A stretch of 64,000 nt of DNA from Membranipora membranacea (taxonomy: Eukaryota; Bryozoa; Gymnolaemata; Cheilostomatida; Membraniporidae). This document shows positions 43,301 to 55,285 of the stretch, piece by piece. The DNA is taken from NCBI GenBank assembly GCA_914767715.1, contig OU612066.1:30788283-30852282 (forward strand), written 5' to 3'. Position 1 is the stretch's first letter. Each line of letters starts with the position of its first letter. The position numbers were made by a program, and so were the translations under genes. The notes under the pieces were generated by a model. That model worked only from the letters and a program-made list of their open reading frames with translations. It was not told where the DNA came from and ran no database searches.

Positions 43301-46300
43301 TACCACAGATCTTAGATTTATCAACATAGGGACAGTAAACATGCCTGGAAAAACATAATAAAATTTAACTAATTAGTCATAGTAGGGTTTCTTACACACC
43401 ACAAATCTTAGATTTATCAACATAGGGACAGTAAACAAGCCTGGATTATCTTGATGAAATTTAACTAATTATTGATAGAACATTACAAAATGTTTATCAC
43501 TGCCAGAGGAGGTGCAGCGTCAGACCAGCGGGGCCATAAAATCCAGCGCCCAAACGCTATCCGCTAGTTTGTCAGCTTGTGATTTTCGTCAACCAGTGAG
43601 TAACACTTTTGGTTTTGGCACAGGCTGCCAGAACAGGCTAAATCTGGTGCCAACCACTCCATGAGATTCACCGACGATAATAAATGATACCTTAGCCAAA
43701 CCAGCTATAAACAGTGCTTGCCATATTAGCTTGATATGTTTGATGTTGTGCAGTTGTTGTCTTGATACACAAGTTAACTGCCCACAGTCAGTAACCAGCT
43801 GTCTTTATGACAAATATAATATATTGTTGTCAAATGTCTGCAATTTCACCACAACCATAAGGTAGTAACCGAATTGGTAAAAACGCCTAAGTCATATGTA
43901 TTATTTATATTGTTTTCTCCATCCCAATAAAAATTATGTTTCTTTTATTTCTTATTCAGAATGACATGCCTGTGCAAAAGTTCACAGAGATGGAAAACTG
44001 TGTGAGAGAAAGGATCGCTGAGTACCGCTCAGCAGAAGACTGCCTTCAAGTCACGATTGTATGGATGCGTTCAAGAAACACCTGCAACTCTATGTTTCAC
44101 TTGATCGCTGGATCTCTAAATGAACCCATGGACTTTGAAAACGAGGATAAAGTTGTAAGCACCCATTGGTTTCTAAATGATCAACTCCACCAATGTATAA
44201 AAGAGAATTGTGAAGAAGCACTGCGGTCATTGAAAGGCCAAGACAAGGTAGAAGCTCTGTTGAAAAGCAATCCCAGTTTTGTGATCACCAGATCTCTGCC
44301 TACTTATGAACCCTGTGACGAAGAAAGTGATAGTGGCAGTGACAATGAAGACGAGAGTGAAGAAGAATACTGCTATAAATGCAATGATATCGTGCTCCCT
44401 GTGGAGCAACCAGGAAACGAAGCATACGTTCATGTTTACAGCGACTTGAAGATTGAGGTCTATAAGCCTCAAAGTCCTTCAAAGATCAAATATCTGTCTA
44501 CACAGTATAGGCATTTCATGGAGGATGGTGAGGTGTGTTTCATAAATTCATTTGACAATTCTAGCCACTCCAACTGACCTGAAATGCGAAAATCATGGAG
44601 TGAAACCTAAAAAGTAACCCTACTAATCTCGATCAGCATTTCATAATAACATGATAACATCACCAAATTATTTATGTGGCACAATAATTGATTTTGGGTT
44701 ATTACAATTCATGACTGAAGATTGTTATCTGCATAAACTATTAAGGCAAGACAAACCTTGAATGCAGCAAAATGACTTGTTGGCCAAACCCGTACCTACA
44801 CCTTTTTAAAAACAGGAATCCAATGGTGCCAAAATTATATAACTTCCATGATATAATTTAAGATCATATCACCTAAACGACCTTCTTCTATATTTCAGAA
44901 ATCTAAAATCTACAATGTATACCAAATAAGACAGAAACTGAAGCAAGCAACCGAGCAGATCAGGGGGTATAATGATGGAAGTGGAGGTGTTGAGGTGAGA
45001 TTACAAGAAAGAAGACAGAGAGTTCTATTTACATCTTCCTTATTTTTTATAAAATTTTTTTTGCAGTCTAATTCATTCCATTAGCGGAATGTTTTCCAAA
45101 TAGTGCCGAAAAAAGAGGAAAAGGAAACTGCTACTCAATCAAACATCACAACAGTTATGATGGCGTGGCCTAGGGCTCTATTATTACAAATCTTGAGTTT
45201 GAACCGATGTCACCAACTTTTTGGCTGGCTAGAATGGACAAGTAGTTAACAAATGAAACTTCACATTAAACACATGTAACCACCAATTACTTAAGCTACA
45301 CTCAATCGAAGTTTCTATGATAAGATTACTGCATGATAGAATCCTGCAATGTCGCCCACTTTCATAACTATGTCTCAAAATTATACTTTTATAATATTTG
45401 TTTTGTTCTTTTGAAGGTAAAAAATGTTTCAACAGCGATCACTGTTGCCAGTCGGCTTCTTCTCAAGGACACCATGAGCCAGTCCGATGCCACGGTGTTT
45501 ATTCGTAGAGGTCTGATTCACTTTGCTAATTATCACACTCATATTCTGGAGAGTAGCTATGAAGGAGCCTGGACAGCCTCTATCTCTCATTTCTACTGTG
45601 AGGATCTGGACAAGCTTGCTGCAGGTCAGTTGGAAGGCGAGAGCATCAAGATCTGCCATCTAGAGCTAGGCAAGCCTGAGGTTATGCATCACAATAAAGG
45701 GATATCTGTCAGCTTTGCTTCGGATGGTGGTGTTCTCCAGCTAGCAGTTGATGCCGAATTCGAGCACAACACCAAGAAGGATCCTGATAGGAAACTCAGC
45801 AAGAAGTTTACTCTGGAAGTTTTCAACACAGACCCACAAAATGAAATGGTGAGTCATCCCATATAATCTCATATAAATGCCAAAATCCCTTCATTCAAAC
45901 CACTGTCAATAGTAAATTGCACTGTCATTCTTTTTCTCAGCTCACTGCACAAGACATCTCTGACCTTCAAATAATACTAGGAGGGAAAGAGGATGGTATC
46001 AAGTCGGAGGCACAAGCTGACATGGGGAATGTCGTAGTGTGTGAAGTCGTTATAGGTTCAAGGCTAAAGAGAACCAAGACACCATCATGTCCAGCAAAAC
46101 TGGTCAAGTACAGAACGGATCCGAGAATAGAAAAGACGCATCGTGTCATCATGGCCCTCGGGAATTCGTCAAACATTAAACTCCCACAATCAATTACATA
46201 CCGAGATCCACTTACCACGGCAGTTTTTTTTAGTCGGACTGTAACAGATGATGACTTAGCCAGGAAACTCGAATCATACTATAAAGCTAAGTTTGACAAG

Positions 46301-47044
46301 CTTGATACCAGTAGCAACAGACAATGCAAGAAACTGAAGAAGATGGAGGGAGTGACACCCTTTCAGCAGCACCTACATGCGTGTCCTGCCATCACTCCAA
46401 AAATCGGTTCCATGAGCAATCAATGCGAGTGCAAGTTCAATGATGAACTGTTTTCTTTTGAGCAACACAGTATGAAAGTCAACTCATTGGATAGCTATGC
46501 TGTTGCAAACGCAGTTGAAATTGGACAACTAATTCAGAGGTCTGAGGAGCAAGATTTGAATGGCGTTCACTCAACAACACCAGGCTCAGATTGTAGTGGT
46601 TATGACTCCCCTCGGCACACAATTGGTGAAGAAGAGCTTGGTACAAGGCCAAAAAGAGTTGCTGGAATTGGTCTCCATGGCAAGAGTTTTAGGACACAGA
46701 ATTCTTATGAACAAATCAAGCAGGACATAGAAAAAAATCTGCCAAACTCATTCCTATTTCCAGCAGCTCAAATGGCTATACAGACAATCGGGCCACCTGC
46801 TAATTTTGGTGCAAACTGTGAATATCTGGTTAATTGGGTTGATGATAGTGCTCATATACCATTCCATGTTCTTGGTTGGGTAGCTAACCGCCAACTCACT
46901 GTTGGAGAAATGGAGAACTCGTTCGGATTGACAAAGGAGCAAACGCTTGCCCATCCGCAGAGAACAACATCCTCAGCTGACGGTCTCCCCTGCAAGGGTT
47001 ATGGTACTTTGCATGACCCAAAACCATCTCTTTTATATATTTAG
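34327..47044 (+). CDS. Locus B: paralogue of the micro-exon gene
   Basis: Same architecture and strand as locus A: H exons 34327, 35127, 36362, 38290, 38839; Q exons 35653, 37692, 38547, 39332; T 40653; S 40769; then A 42266-42360, B 43960-44532, C 44899-44994, D 45417-45848, E 45941-47044. Frames and junction phases are all kept. A possible upstream exon N is at 32014-32082. It has a single T/S cassette where locus A has two. Exons are almost alignable base by base with locus A but carry many replacements. I cannot tell whether the two loci make separate proteins or which is the older. Confidence 0.6.
34508..34542. repeat. 14-bp GC-rich intronic hairpin
   Basis: Arms 34508-34521 and 34529-34542 are exact inverted copies around ATCAAAC. 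Related hairpins lie at about 2445, 7618, 35308, 36264, 37246 and 38190, mostly about 100 nt before an H acceptor. Confidence 0.8.
35127..35159 (+). CDS. Micro-exon H (RNEELESQLE)
   Basis: 33 nt, phase 1-1, 800 bp after the previous copy, with R to S and V to E differences. Confidence 0.55.
35653..35694 (+). CDS. Micro-exon Q42 (DQLRRAHQIQTKK)
   Basis: 42 nt between CTGTTCCAG and GTGAGTAA, phase 1-1. Confidence 0.5.
36362..36394 (+). CDS. Micro-exon H (MHEEHQMELR)
   Basis: 33 nt, donor GTATGTTA; same subtype as 7717-7749. Confidence 0.5.
36780..38240. repeat. 947-bp tandem duplication of intron cassette
   Basis: CCATTCCTCAGCCTGAGGCC and following sequence at 36891 repeats at 37838. The first unit is interrupted near 37317 by a C-tract segment (37336-37349) that also occurs at 33797. 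Confidence 0.7.
37692..37733 (+). CDS. Micro-exon Q42 (QQLSYGHQIQTLR)
   Basis: 42 nt between GTTACAG and GTGAGTAA, phase 1-1. It is the intact form of the broken exons at 5796, 10161 and 40476. Confidence 0.5.
38290..38322 (+). CDS. Micro-exon H (MLDERKKELK)
   Basis: 33 nt, donor GTATGTTA, Met-initial subtype. Confidence 0.5.
38547..38576 (+). CDS. Micro-exon Q30 (YDDRRQTLR)
   Basis: 30 nt, GTTACAG acceptor, GTGAGTAA donor. Confidence 0.5.
38839..38871 (+). CDS. Micro-exon H (RIEELERQLE)
   Basis: 33 nt, GTAGGTTG donor; closest to the consensus of the family. Confidence 0.55.
39332..39373 (+). CDS. Micro-exon Q42 (AQSKHDHQVETMD)
   Basis: 42 nt, identical peptide to the exons at 4650 and 9015. 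Confidence 0.5.
40008..40041 (+). pseudogene. Dead H micro-exon, donor lost
   Basis: Seven-A version of the decayed exon, one base longer than its copies; AT where the GT donor should be. Confidence 0.4.
40653..40739 (+). CDS. Candidate exon T, locus B
   Basis: 87 nt, phase 1-1, GTATTTCAG acceptor and GTAATG donor; encodes the same peptide as 10338-10424. Confidence 0.35.
40769..40957 (+). CDS. Exon S, locus B
   Basis: Same 62 residues and the same pair of donors (after 40939 and after 40957) as in locus A. Confidence 0.55.
41480..41845. repeat. AT-rich minisatellite, locus B copy
   Basis: Near-identical to 11170-11535, with the tRNA-like piece right after it. Confidence 0.75.
42266..42360 (+). 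CDS. Exon A, locus B
   Basis: 95 nt, phase 1 in and phase 0 out. One replacement relative to locus A (E to V in GDLVLADDD). Confidence 0.6.
42533..43489. mobile_element. ~957-bp insertion specific to locus B
   Basis: Splits sequence that is continuous at 12236-12240 in locus A, with CAAAT on the left and AAAAT on the right. No ORF and no terminal inverted repeat seen. Contains two copies of a ~100-bp repeat (TAGTAGGGTTT.. near 43286 and 43381). Confidence 0.5.
43960..44532 (+). CDS. Exon B, locus B
   Basis: 191 codons, phase 0-0, aligned without gaps to 12673-13245. 15 replacements and 3 silent changes. The CYKCND motif and acidic run are kept. Confidence 0.65.
44899..44994 (+). CDS. Exon C, locus B
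   Basis: 96 nt, phase 0-0, IYNVYQIRQKLKQATEQIRG. About six replacements in 32 codons against locus A. Confidence 0.6.
45417..45848 (+). CDS. Exon D, locus B
   Basis: 144 codons, phase 0-0, acceptor TTTTGAAG (AAG type). Shorter than its paralogue because the DDG codon repeat is contracted, and one Lys codon is gained (DPDRKLSKK). Confidence 0.6.
45941..47044 (+). CDS. Exon E, locus B, no hydrophobic tail
   Basis: 368 codons to a TAG. Co-linear with exon E of locus A up to GLPC, then ends in a short hydrophilic tail (KGYGTLHDPKPSLLYI) where locus A has a membrane-type segment. GGTACT at 47003-47008 is a possible donor at the point of divergence. Confidence 0.6.
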   Translation, partial: LTAQDISDLQIILGGKEDGIKSEAQADMGNVVVCEVVIGSRLKRTKTPSCPAKLVKYRTDPRIEKTHRVIMALGNSSNIKLPQSITYRDPLTTAVFFSRTVTDDDLARKLESYYKAKFDKLDTSSNRQCKKLKKMEGVTPFQQHLHACPAITPKIGSMSNQCECKFNDELFSFEQHSMKVNSLDSYAVANAVEIGQLIQRSEEQDLNGVHSTTPGSDCSGYDSPRHTIGEEELGTRPKRVAGIGLHGKSFRTQNSYEQIKQDIEKNLPNSFLFPAAQMAIQTIGPPANFGANCEYLVNWVDDSAHIPFHVLGWVANRQLTVGEMENSFGLTKEQTLAHPQRTTSSADGLPCKGYGTLHDPKPSLLYI

Positions 47045-49380
47045 GATTGTTATCAATCGCCTAAGCTTCAATTCCATGATGTGTTCTACTCATAAACTTT
47101 TAAATTTATCATAAATTTCAAGTTTATGGTTCGACATTATAGCAATTTTACACACAATTTGTAGCATTTACCCCTCTGTATTATAACTGTTATGGTTATT
47201 TTGTAGTTACTTGATACATATTACAATAAATTTGAGCCCATTACATTTTAGTGACCAAATTTTTTACTTTTCAATTTTGTTTGGGTATTCTGTAAAACAT
47301 TCTTAGCGAGTGAGTATTATCCAAAAATAAAGTTTATAATATATATATATTACATTACATGTCATTGTCAATCCTGCTCATTTTTTACAAATTTTCTCGA
47401 TTTATATGTTTTAATGCATGTATAATAATAACAATCCCAATATATGGTTATTACGGTGGTCAGATCTTCTTTGAAATCCATGTTGATTAGCTGTAACATT
47501 TCCTCACCATGAATGCCAACAATCAAAATTTACGGGGATTCACTCAATCTCAAATACTGAGATGATATAGTCGATCTTGGGTTCCCTCATCAGTTGAAAC
47601 TCCAAATAGGTTTTGCAAATGTCTTTCAATCTCATCACGTTTAAACGAAGTCAACACATGCTTACCAGCATGGTACCCCACTCATAAATCTGAGGCTTCT
47701 TGGTTTACAACTTTCCAACTTTCTTGTTATATTCAGCAATGTCTCCTATTGAAAACCATAAAGTTTCAAGAATTGATACGCATAAAACATAGCTTGAAAA
47801 AAATATGTATCTAGATTTTGTAGAACAGACGCGACAGTTTTACGTTATAAATGGGGAGCCCTACTTTAGAATATCCACTGTGTGTAAGTAAATGCGTACC
47901 ACTAATCTTTCTTACCTAGCCACTGTTTTGGAACAGAGTATGAATTTCTCCTGCCTTTTCTCAAAGCTGAACGCTTCTGTTGGTATAGATAGATATTACT
48001 ATTTGTTTTCCTTCTATTCATGTAGGTTGAGGTTGGTTGTCTTTATTATGGTTATTAAAACAGATTGTAGTGTCTTTGTTGTATTGTCCCTGGGCCCTGG
48101 GACAGTTTGCAATATTGTAAAGTGTCCCGGGGTTCTTGTCGCTCAGGGGGGGGGGGGGGACAGTTTACAATACTACACCGCTAGGGTCGTTATTGTTTCC
48201 TTCCTGGTACTGCTATTATCTTGAAATAATGATATTTGCTCTAATAGCTCTCGTAATCTAAATATTAACGAGATTCATTTAATCCAATTCACCTTTCTCA
48301 AATTTTTTCGGACTGTGAGGATCAAGAGGATTCAGAAAATGGGAAATTGGCAAGATTATTCAACTGTAGCCTAGGCAGGCTGTCGATGGTGCCTCGGCTA
48401 ATTCAACCGTGTACTGCCAACTGACAGTCAATTCAGTCTGCCAAACATGATTAGCTTACGCGTTTCTTCGAGATCAGACCAGAATGTCTGATTATAACCT
48501 CAAGACTGGATATCCTGGTGGGTTGTCCTCTCCTTCGTCTCGATTTCTACTTGAGAAACATATTACATACCCAACCTTAAATGATCACCTTGCATCTTAC
48601 AAAATTCCCAATTGTGATATGCCAAAAGTTTGTTATTAATTAAGCTGTGGTTTCACAATCATGATTGATTTTAACGGATGGATGACTTAATCAAAATGTA
48701 GCTCTGCATTTTGAAGTTATCTGCTCTTTGTGCAACAAAATTTTCATTAGCTTTAGCAGCTTACCTAGCTGAAGTATGCAAACAGGTTGATATTTTATTT
48801 AATGTCGCGTTAGTGTGACTGAGAAATTGATGAGTGGAAAGAAGAAGTGTAACCTATGATTGTGTGTGATTGAGTGCAATCTGGAATCGGAGCAAATGAC
48901 CTCATACATCGTACCAAGAAGTTAGAGCAGTGAAACTGATACTACTCTGACTCATGGTAAGTGTCACGACACACCGACGTCACCTGCCCAGAGAACTCAA
49001 GTATTGTAGTCATAGAGAAAAAAATCAAATGTTGGTTAAGATGGCAAGTTCTATTCCAGTATGAAAATGCGAGGTAAAAGTGCAGCCATATTTGGTGCCA
49101 AGCTGCTCTCAGTGAACAAGCAGTTTGGAGCGCATAAAGTGCTCGAACGTCAGTAGACTAAGTCTGGATCTGAATTCAGGACCTCAAACATTTGTGTGTC
49201 AAAGTGCCAATGCTCTTGCCTATTGAGCCACTTTCGACTCATTATTTCGGATTTATACCACCATGTGCTACTTCAATGAATGCAACTAGGGAGATACATA
49301 TCTCCCCAATGTAACCTAGCACATCTAGAATCAAGTTGCTGGATTTTGGGTTATCTAAAGTATTAATAAGATAACTCTAA
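47045..49380. other. 3' flank of locus B, homologous to 16509-19325
   Basis: No gene seen. AATAAA motifs near 47225 and 47325, a G tract near 48147-48160, and a tRNA-like remnant at 49165-49240. Confidence 0.55.
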
Positions 49381-49489
49381 GCTGTAAGTTATAAAGGTTA
49401 TGGCTCTGATTTATGAACATGAGAGTGAATTAGTCATGCTGAAATATGCGGTGATATTTTGATGTTCTCAGACCAGCATGAACCCTTGT

Positions 49490-49765
49490 TCACCGTATCG
49501 CATCGCATATTTTTATTGTTTAATAATTCTTACAACTTATTGTCTATGATTCGATCACAGAGTAAGGATATATCCTTACTCTGTGATTAGATATTCTAAA
49601 TTTTTTGTGATTGGCATGTATAGGTTTTTTGCATCGCATCGCATATTGTTATTGTTTAATAATTCTTACAACTTATTGTCTATGATTAGATCACAGAGTA
49701 AGGATATATCCTTACTCTGTGATTAGCAATTTTTTGTGATTGGCATGTATAGGTTTTTTGCACAC
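49490..49765. repeat. 136-bp direct repeat, each unit with a 34-bp palindrome
   Basis: Units share CGCATAT..TTTAATAATTCTTAC and TTGGCATGTATAGGTTTTTT. The perfect palindromes occupy 49554-49587 and 49690-49723, centred on GGATATATCC. Confidence 0.85.
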
Positions 49766-49908
49766 GGTCCGCAAAATCAGTACTGAGTAGATTTGCTCCT
49801 GTGTCACAACATGAGTGAGAGTTCTAATTCTAGTCGGAGGGCTCAAAATAAATCTATGGTTGTTATATTTCTCACTTTAATATTCCATTCATTGCTGCTT
49901 TGATATGT

Positions 49909-50776
49909 CTCTATATCGGCTGTGGGCAACCTGCGGCCTTTTTGCCAGTGCAGCCTAATGGGTAATCTTTTTCGGCCTAATTGGGACCTTATGCCTGTGA
50001 ATTTTATGACACAATTTTGATTCTAATTTTGTTATATGGATATCCATGTATGCATAGCACTCTGTAAGCACTGAATTTATTGCAGAATAGTGGCCATTCT
50101 GCATGTAGCTAAGCATTCTAGACGAAATCATCTCAACTTTACTGGTGCTAGTCTGAGCCCCCTCAGACTCTTGCCCCACCCCACCCGGGGCAACTACTGG
50201 TACTTTTACCAGCGCTTTATTTTTATAAAAAAAACCCGGAACAGTGACCTTTGGAGGTTGGAACTACAACGTTCTATAATGTAAGAGAAATTATTATTTG
50301 TTGCAAAACTGTCATTTTGAGCAAGAAAGGCAGATTTGTATTAAAAAGTTCTCATGTTACAATACAAGTGTTCCTACATTTTGGGTGAAATTTTCCACAT
50401 TGCCTCTCATTTCACAAACATTTGCAAAAATTTTCTCTTTGCGGGAGGGGTGCTACAGCACCCCTCCCGCACCCACCCTGCCACAAACATATGTAACAAA
50501 AGATTACAGACATGCACACAACATCACACAATATCACACAGTGACATCACAATACTTCAGAAGATTAGTTAACGGAGTATTTCTATTGAGCTAATACTTT
50601 TACATCATAATGTAGTTTTTACACATAAACCTGTTTTAGTTTGTACTGACTATAATAGGAAGTGCCAAAATTGTTACTCCTGTTCCGATTTCATGCCTGG
50701 AAAATGGGCTGCGGCCTTTTCAGTTGAGCCTGCGTAATATTCGGCCTATTTAAAAAAAATGCCCATGCTCTATATC
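49909..50776. mobile_element. hAT-like non-autonomous element
   Basis: CTCTATATC at 49909-49917 and again at 50768-50776 looks like a target duplication (8 bp plus one chance match). The inner ends are GGCTGTGGGCA and, in inverted sense, CATGGGCA, with repeated CTGCGGCCTTTT near both ends. No transposase ORF. Contains a 30-nt palindrome at 50441-50470. Confidence 0.55.
50441..50470. repeat. 14-bp GC-rich perfect hairpin
   Basis: Arms 50441-50454 and 50457-50470 are exact inverted copies separated by AC. Confidence 0.85.
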
Positions 50777-52616
50777 ATCTGTAATTAAATAAAATAATAC
50801 ATATTTCTTCAAGATTAATACTTCTAGATTTGCAACATTATTTTAAATAATGAATGTGTCAGTTACAGTTACAGTTGTAAGCCTTCACTTCCTTTTGAGC
50901 AGGTGCTCAGGATATTTTATCTGCTCCTCCTATTGTCACTCATTTTAATCTAGTCTTAGCTTAGGCTGTCAGTTAATGGTATTGATGTCCAGGGCATAAT
51001 TTATCTATACTGGTTCAGGTTCTGGAAATAGTTATTGCTCTAGGTTTTATCGGGGAGTTTATTGGTTTAACATAACTGGTGTTGCTGTTTAGTTGTGTTC
51101 CTTCCGGACAGAGCCACCTGGCTATGTAGTATTCCAGTTCTTTCCTCTGGTGCATAACAATTTCTTCCTATTAATCCTCCCTTATACCGCAGATGCTAAT
51201 ATTCTATGTGACACTGGCTGAGCATTGTCAAAATTGACAGTAGCAGTCGCTCAATAAGTCATTGTGTGTATATTATATCATTGGAGCTGGTCAAACAATT
51301 AGTGTCAAATTAAGCCACCTTGTCTATACTGTCAAATTTCCTCTCAAATTCAGAATGGAAGGATTCTGTTGTTAAAATGTACGAGCATCTTTACATTTGG
51401 TGAGCATGCCATCATGGTTTTATCAAGTATGTGGAGGATGGTGTAGCGTCTCTCATGAGGACTGGAGAAATGGGGTTGTCACTTATGACATAATGAAGAT
51501 TTGGATGTAGTAAGTAGAGCGGAATGAGGTAGATTTTAAAATCTGAATTGTGAAAACTGGCTTTTAAAATGTGACAACAAATATACGAAGGTTGTCACTC
51601 ATGGTATCCACCTATCCGCCTTTCCAACAGATGTTCTCGTCTGCACAACCTATAGTTGCGATGCGCTGTGGTGCTGCATACGTATGAGTTACTTATTATT
51701 CATCGTTCTCATGGTCTTCTCTAGTATCTGTGTGGAGTTTATCCCACGCTGAGGAAGTAGGTTACTCTTGTCGGGTCATCAATTACCAATTAGTGCTTGC
51801 GATACTGGTCTGATAGGGGTCGACTGGTTATATGTAATGTTATATGTAATGTGATGACATAGCACCGGTATATTTTCTCTTGCTTAGTCAAGAATCGAGA
51901 TGTGTAAAGTAATGGTGCATTCAATCATGTAGGAAGACATGCAGTGTACCATAAACAACTACAAATGAAAGGGCATACTTACATAGTAAAGGAGCACTGT
52001 GACTTCATCAGGCAGTTTGACAGTAGTTTCAATAACCCAGCTTACCTAAGCCTGTAGCAGGCTAGCTTAGGAATATAAAATAGGAGTGGCCATCGGTACA
52101 GAGAATTGAAACTTCCCCCCCCCCCCCCCTGTCAATATTTACTCCATGAAAGGCAACTATGGAGGCAAGTATTGGAGTTGTATTTTTTACCCGAGTGTTT
52201 GGTAGCACCCTAGTTGTTGTCATGTAATGTTCCATCTGAGTCAGGAGTTATTGGTATAAGGCTGGCAAGGTCTCGTTTTTCTGACACACAAGCAAAACGT
52301 CAGGTTTCAGTTTTTTGTCCTTTGACGTGCAATAAACAAGCGATGGAAGAACAGCATGTAAATTCATGTAATTTTTTATGATCTAATGAGAGGACTTATA
52401 GCTGTGTGCGGTGTCTGATACTGAGCTTGAATCACGTGAAGCCCTTCATTACTCCGGGATCATCTTTAGGATTTAGAGTTTGTATTCGTCATCTCATAAG
52501 TTCTCATAAGTTCTCATCGAAACTTCTTGTTCTGTTGTTTTTTCTCAGGTGTTACCAAGGGATTAATATAATAGTAGACATGTGAATCAGTACTTCCTAC
52601 CCACAGAACCATGGTG

Positions 52617-52905
52617 GTGTGATCCAGCTAATTCCTGTCTGACCATGTGATATGGCTTACAACGCCTTCTACGCTCCACCATATAGTTGCTTTGTGATGG
52701 TTTGCTGGTGGTGCATCACCATTTTCGCTATTAGTGTAGTACAGTTGCATTACAGTCAAGGGTGGTGTGATCTAGCTAAGACTTGTCTGACCATGTCATA
52801 TGGCTCACAACGGCTTCTATGTTGCACCATATAGTTGCTTGGTATTGTAATGGCTTGCTGATGGCGCATCTCCATTTTCGCTATTAGTGTAGTACAGTTA
52901 CATTA
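52617..52905. repeat. 148-bp tandem duplication, two units
   Basis: GACCATGT.ATATGGCT and CCACCATATAGTTGCTT-type blocks recur with a 148-bp offset (52641 and 52789). The 60-codon ORF across it is incidental. Confidence 0.7.
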
Positions 52906-55204
52906 ATGGATTTGATAATTTGTGACAATAAATATGATTGCAACGCAAGTTATAATGTATAATAACTGTATTACAAATCTATAGTTACGGAGGCTAGATA
53001 TAGCATTAAAATAGATTTAACTGATGGGTTGGTATCACTTCTACTTCATAGTTTGGGTGCCTGAGCTGTATTCAGCAATTGAGAGAGGCGCCAGGCGTTG
53101 ATAATTGGTTCCACAGCCTCTCAATATTCAAACTATCAAAAATGCCAGGAGACTCCAGTTTTGGGCTTCAATGCAGACAGAATAAGCTGAACTCAGCTTC
53201 GACCATGTATCAGGATGATAATCCGAGCTTACCTCTAAATTAATATGAGATTATTTTTTAGATTAGCCAGTCTACTAGGGCTTTGTTGGGCTTAGATCTG
53301 ACCTAATATCTCAGCTTACATCTGCTCCTAACATTCTGCAACTATTCAAAAACAACTGGAAACCATGGAAGAATCTGGTTCAGTGGGCTTGAACTGTTCC
53401 GTAAAGATTGCACAGATGTTACATCCGTTGTACAGACACAATTTATGAAATATTTGATTGCCCAAAAGCTAGTTTGATTTTTAATCTATTGCTTTTGCTA
53501 GACAAGCAAGGGTTGCAGCAGAATGTAGTTAAAGCATTAAGCCCGTTTTTCTTTATAATTACAACCAGGTATAAGTAGGAAGGATTTTAAATCTAATTGG
53601 GAGAGCGAGAAATGAGAAGACCTACAAGTTAATACGAGTTGTCCCCTCTCATACGGAAAAATTTCTTCATAGCTGAATTACTAAAAGTGAAGGCATGACT
53701 GAAGCCTAATTTCCTTGGTGTAATGTTTAATGCACTTAACACCAACAGTATCTTCATCAGTGCACGGTTCCGACTTCATACTTCAGGGTTGATTAGCTAG
53801 ATAAGATACACTTAAACAAGTGATGCTTGGTCGTCCCAAGCACAGTGATAATTAGTGTGGGAAGTATAAACAGGCCGCTTGCGTCAAAATAATAATAAGA
53901 GGGTACTAGTGGCCCCGCCACCGCTGTATGGTTTCCCGATTTTACGGTCCAGTCACAGCAATGTTACTTCACATAACATAACCTGTCTGGATTGGATCCT
54001 TCTTTACTTGGTACTCAATTTTTAAGCGTTCAAGTGTTACATCATAAAATTGTGTAGAGACCTGTGTTGAAACTTGATCACCAACCACCTGAACGGCAAC
54101 ACACCAGTCATGATGGTCACATTGATCTCAAGTTTATGAAATATGGTGGTAACGGCTTTGATTTGCAGCCAATTTAGACAAATTCTGCTGAGTATTTCCC
54201 AAAATTTCGATACCCCCTCACATCTCTGGTATGTCCTCTTTGGTTTGATCAAAGACCATAGATAATCTGTTGTCTTTGGTTTGACCATGAGGCTGATTCT
54301 TATCATAGGCGTAGTTTTGAATTTTTGGGGAATTTTTGTAGAGTTGTTCTTTCCACATAATCTATGGCTATAATTGGTGAGTTTCAACTATGCTATTATC
54401 AGGTTGTATATTATTTTTTGTTAGTTAAACATACCTATTGTGTTTGTTGAAATGTCATTGTCATATTTCAACAGTTAGATGAACTTTCTCACATTTTAAC
54501 ATTACAAACGCACTTAGCAGTGAGTGAATACAGACAGATCATTGGCGACAAATGTTTCAATGCAATAATTCCACACATAATCTCCAATCTTTGATGTATT
54601 TAGAACTCTACTGTTAAAACAAACTTTAAATAAGAAAAATGTTGGGAATTTTTCCAAATCACAGATCATCTATTGAAATGATTTCATGGTTTGTTGATGC
54701 GAGGGTGCCATTGCTTTATCTGCTGTTGTTTTTCTAGCAGAGAACCTAATATGTGTGATGTAGAATAACATAGACATGAGAGTAATCTCTGTTTATTCTA
54801 CGGCTTCCCTCACAGACAAAGGCCATCTCCACAAATCCTCATGTAGTATTAACTTATATTTATATAGCTTGTCAAGAGGCTACATTGTTAGCTTTTATAC
54901 TTGGTCTAATTAATAGACACGATTTTCTTTTCTTCTCATTTTGAATTCTTTTTTAATTTTTTAATAATAGCCTCTGAATGGTGCTGTAAGTTGTGAATTT
55001 CTAAATCTTTTCACAAACAGGTGTCAGTTCAATAAGAGCCTGTTTATAAAAATCACCACACTATTGTATGACAATGTTCATTTGCTTTGTAACAACAAAG
55101 GGGGACTGAGAGTCAAGCCAAGCGACTGAGGCATTGATACATATCTCTATAACAGTCTATTATAAAGCAGCGTGAAGCTGTGAGCCTACATTATAATTAT
55201 ATAG

Positions 55205-55285
55205 GCTTATATTCTAGTATAGCGCTTGCTGCTCAATTGGACAGTTGCGTTGTATGTGTAAGGTCGTGTATTGACAACCCAGAGC
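55205..55285 (+). repeat. tRNA-like remnant
   Basis: GCTGCTCAATTGGACAGTTGC resembles an A box and GGTCGTGTATTGACAACCC a degenerate B box; no cloverleaf closes. Confidence 0.25.

Noticed and set aside
54037-54387. 116-codon minus-strand ORF
   Set aside because: Low-complexity composition, no recognisable motif, and no splice context or homologue in the window.
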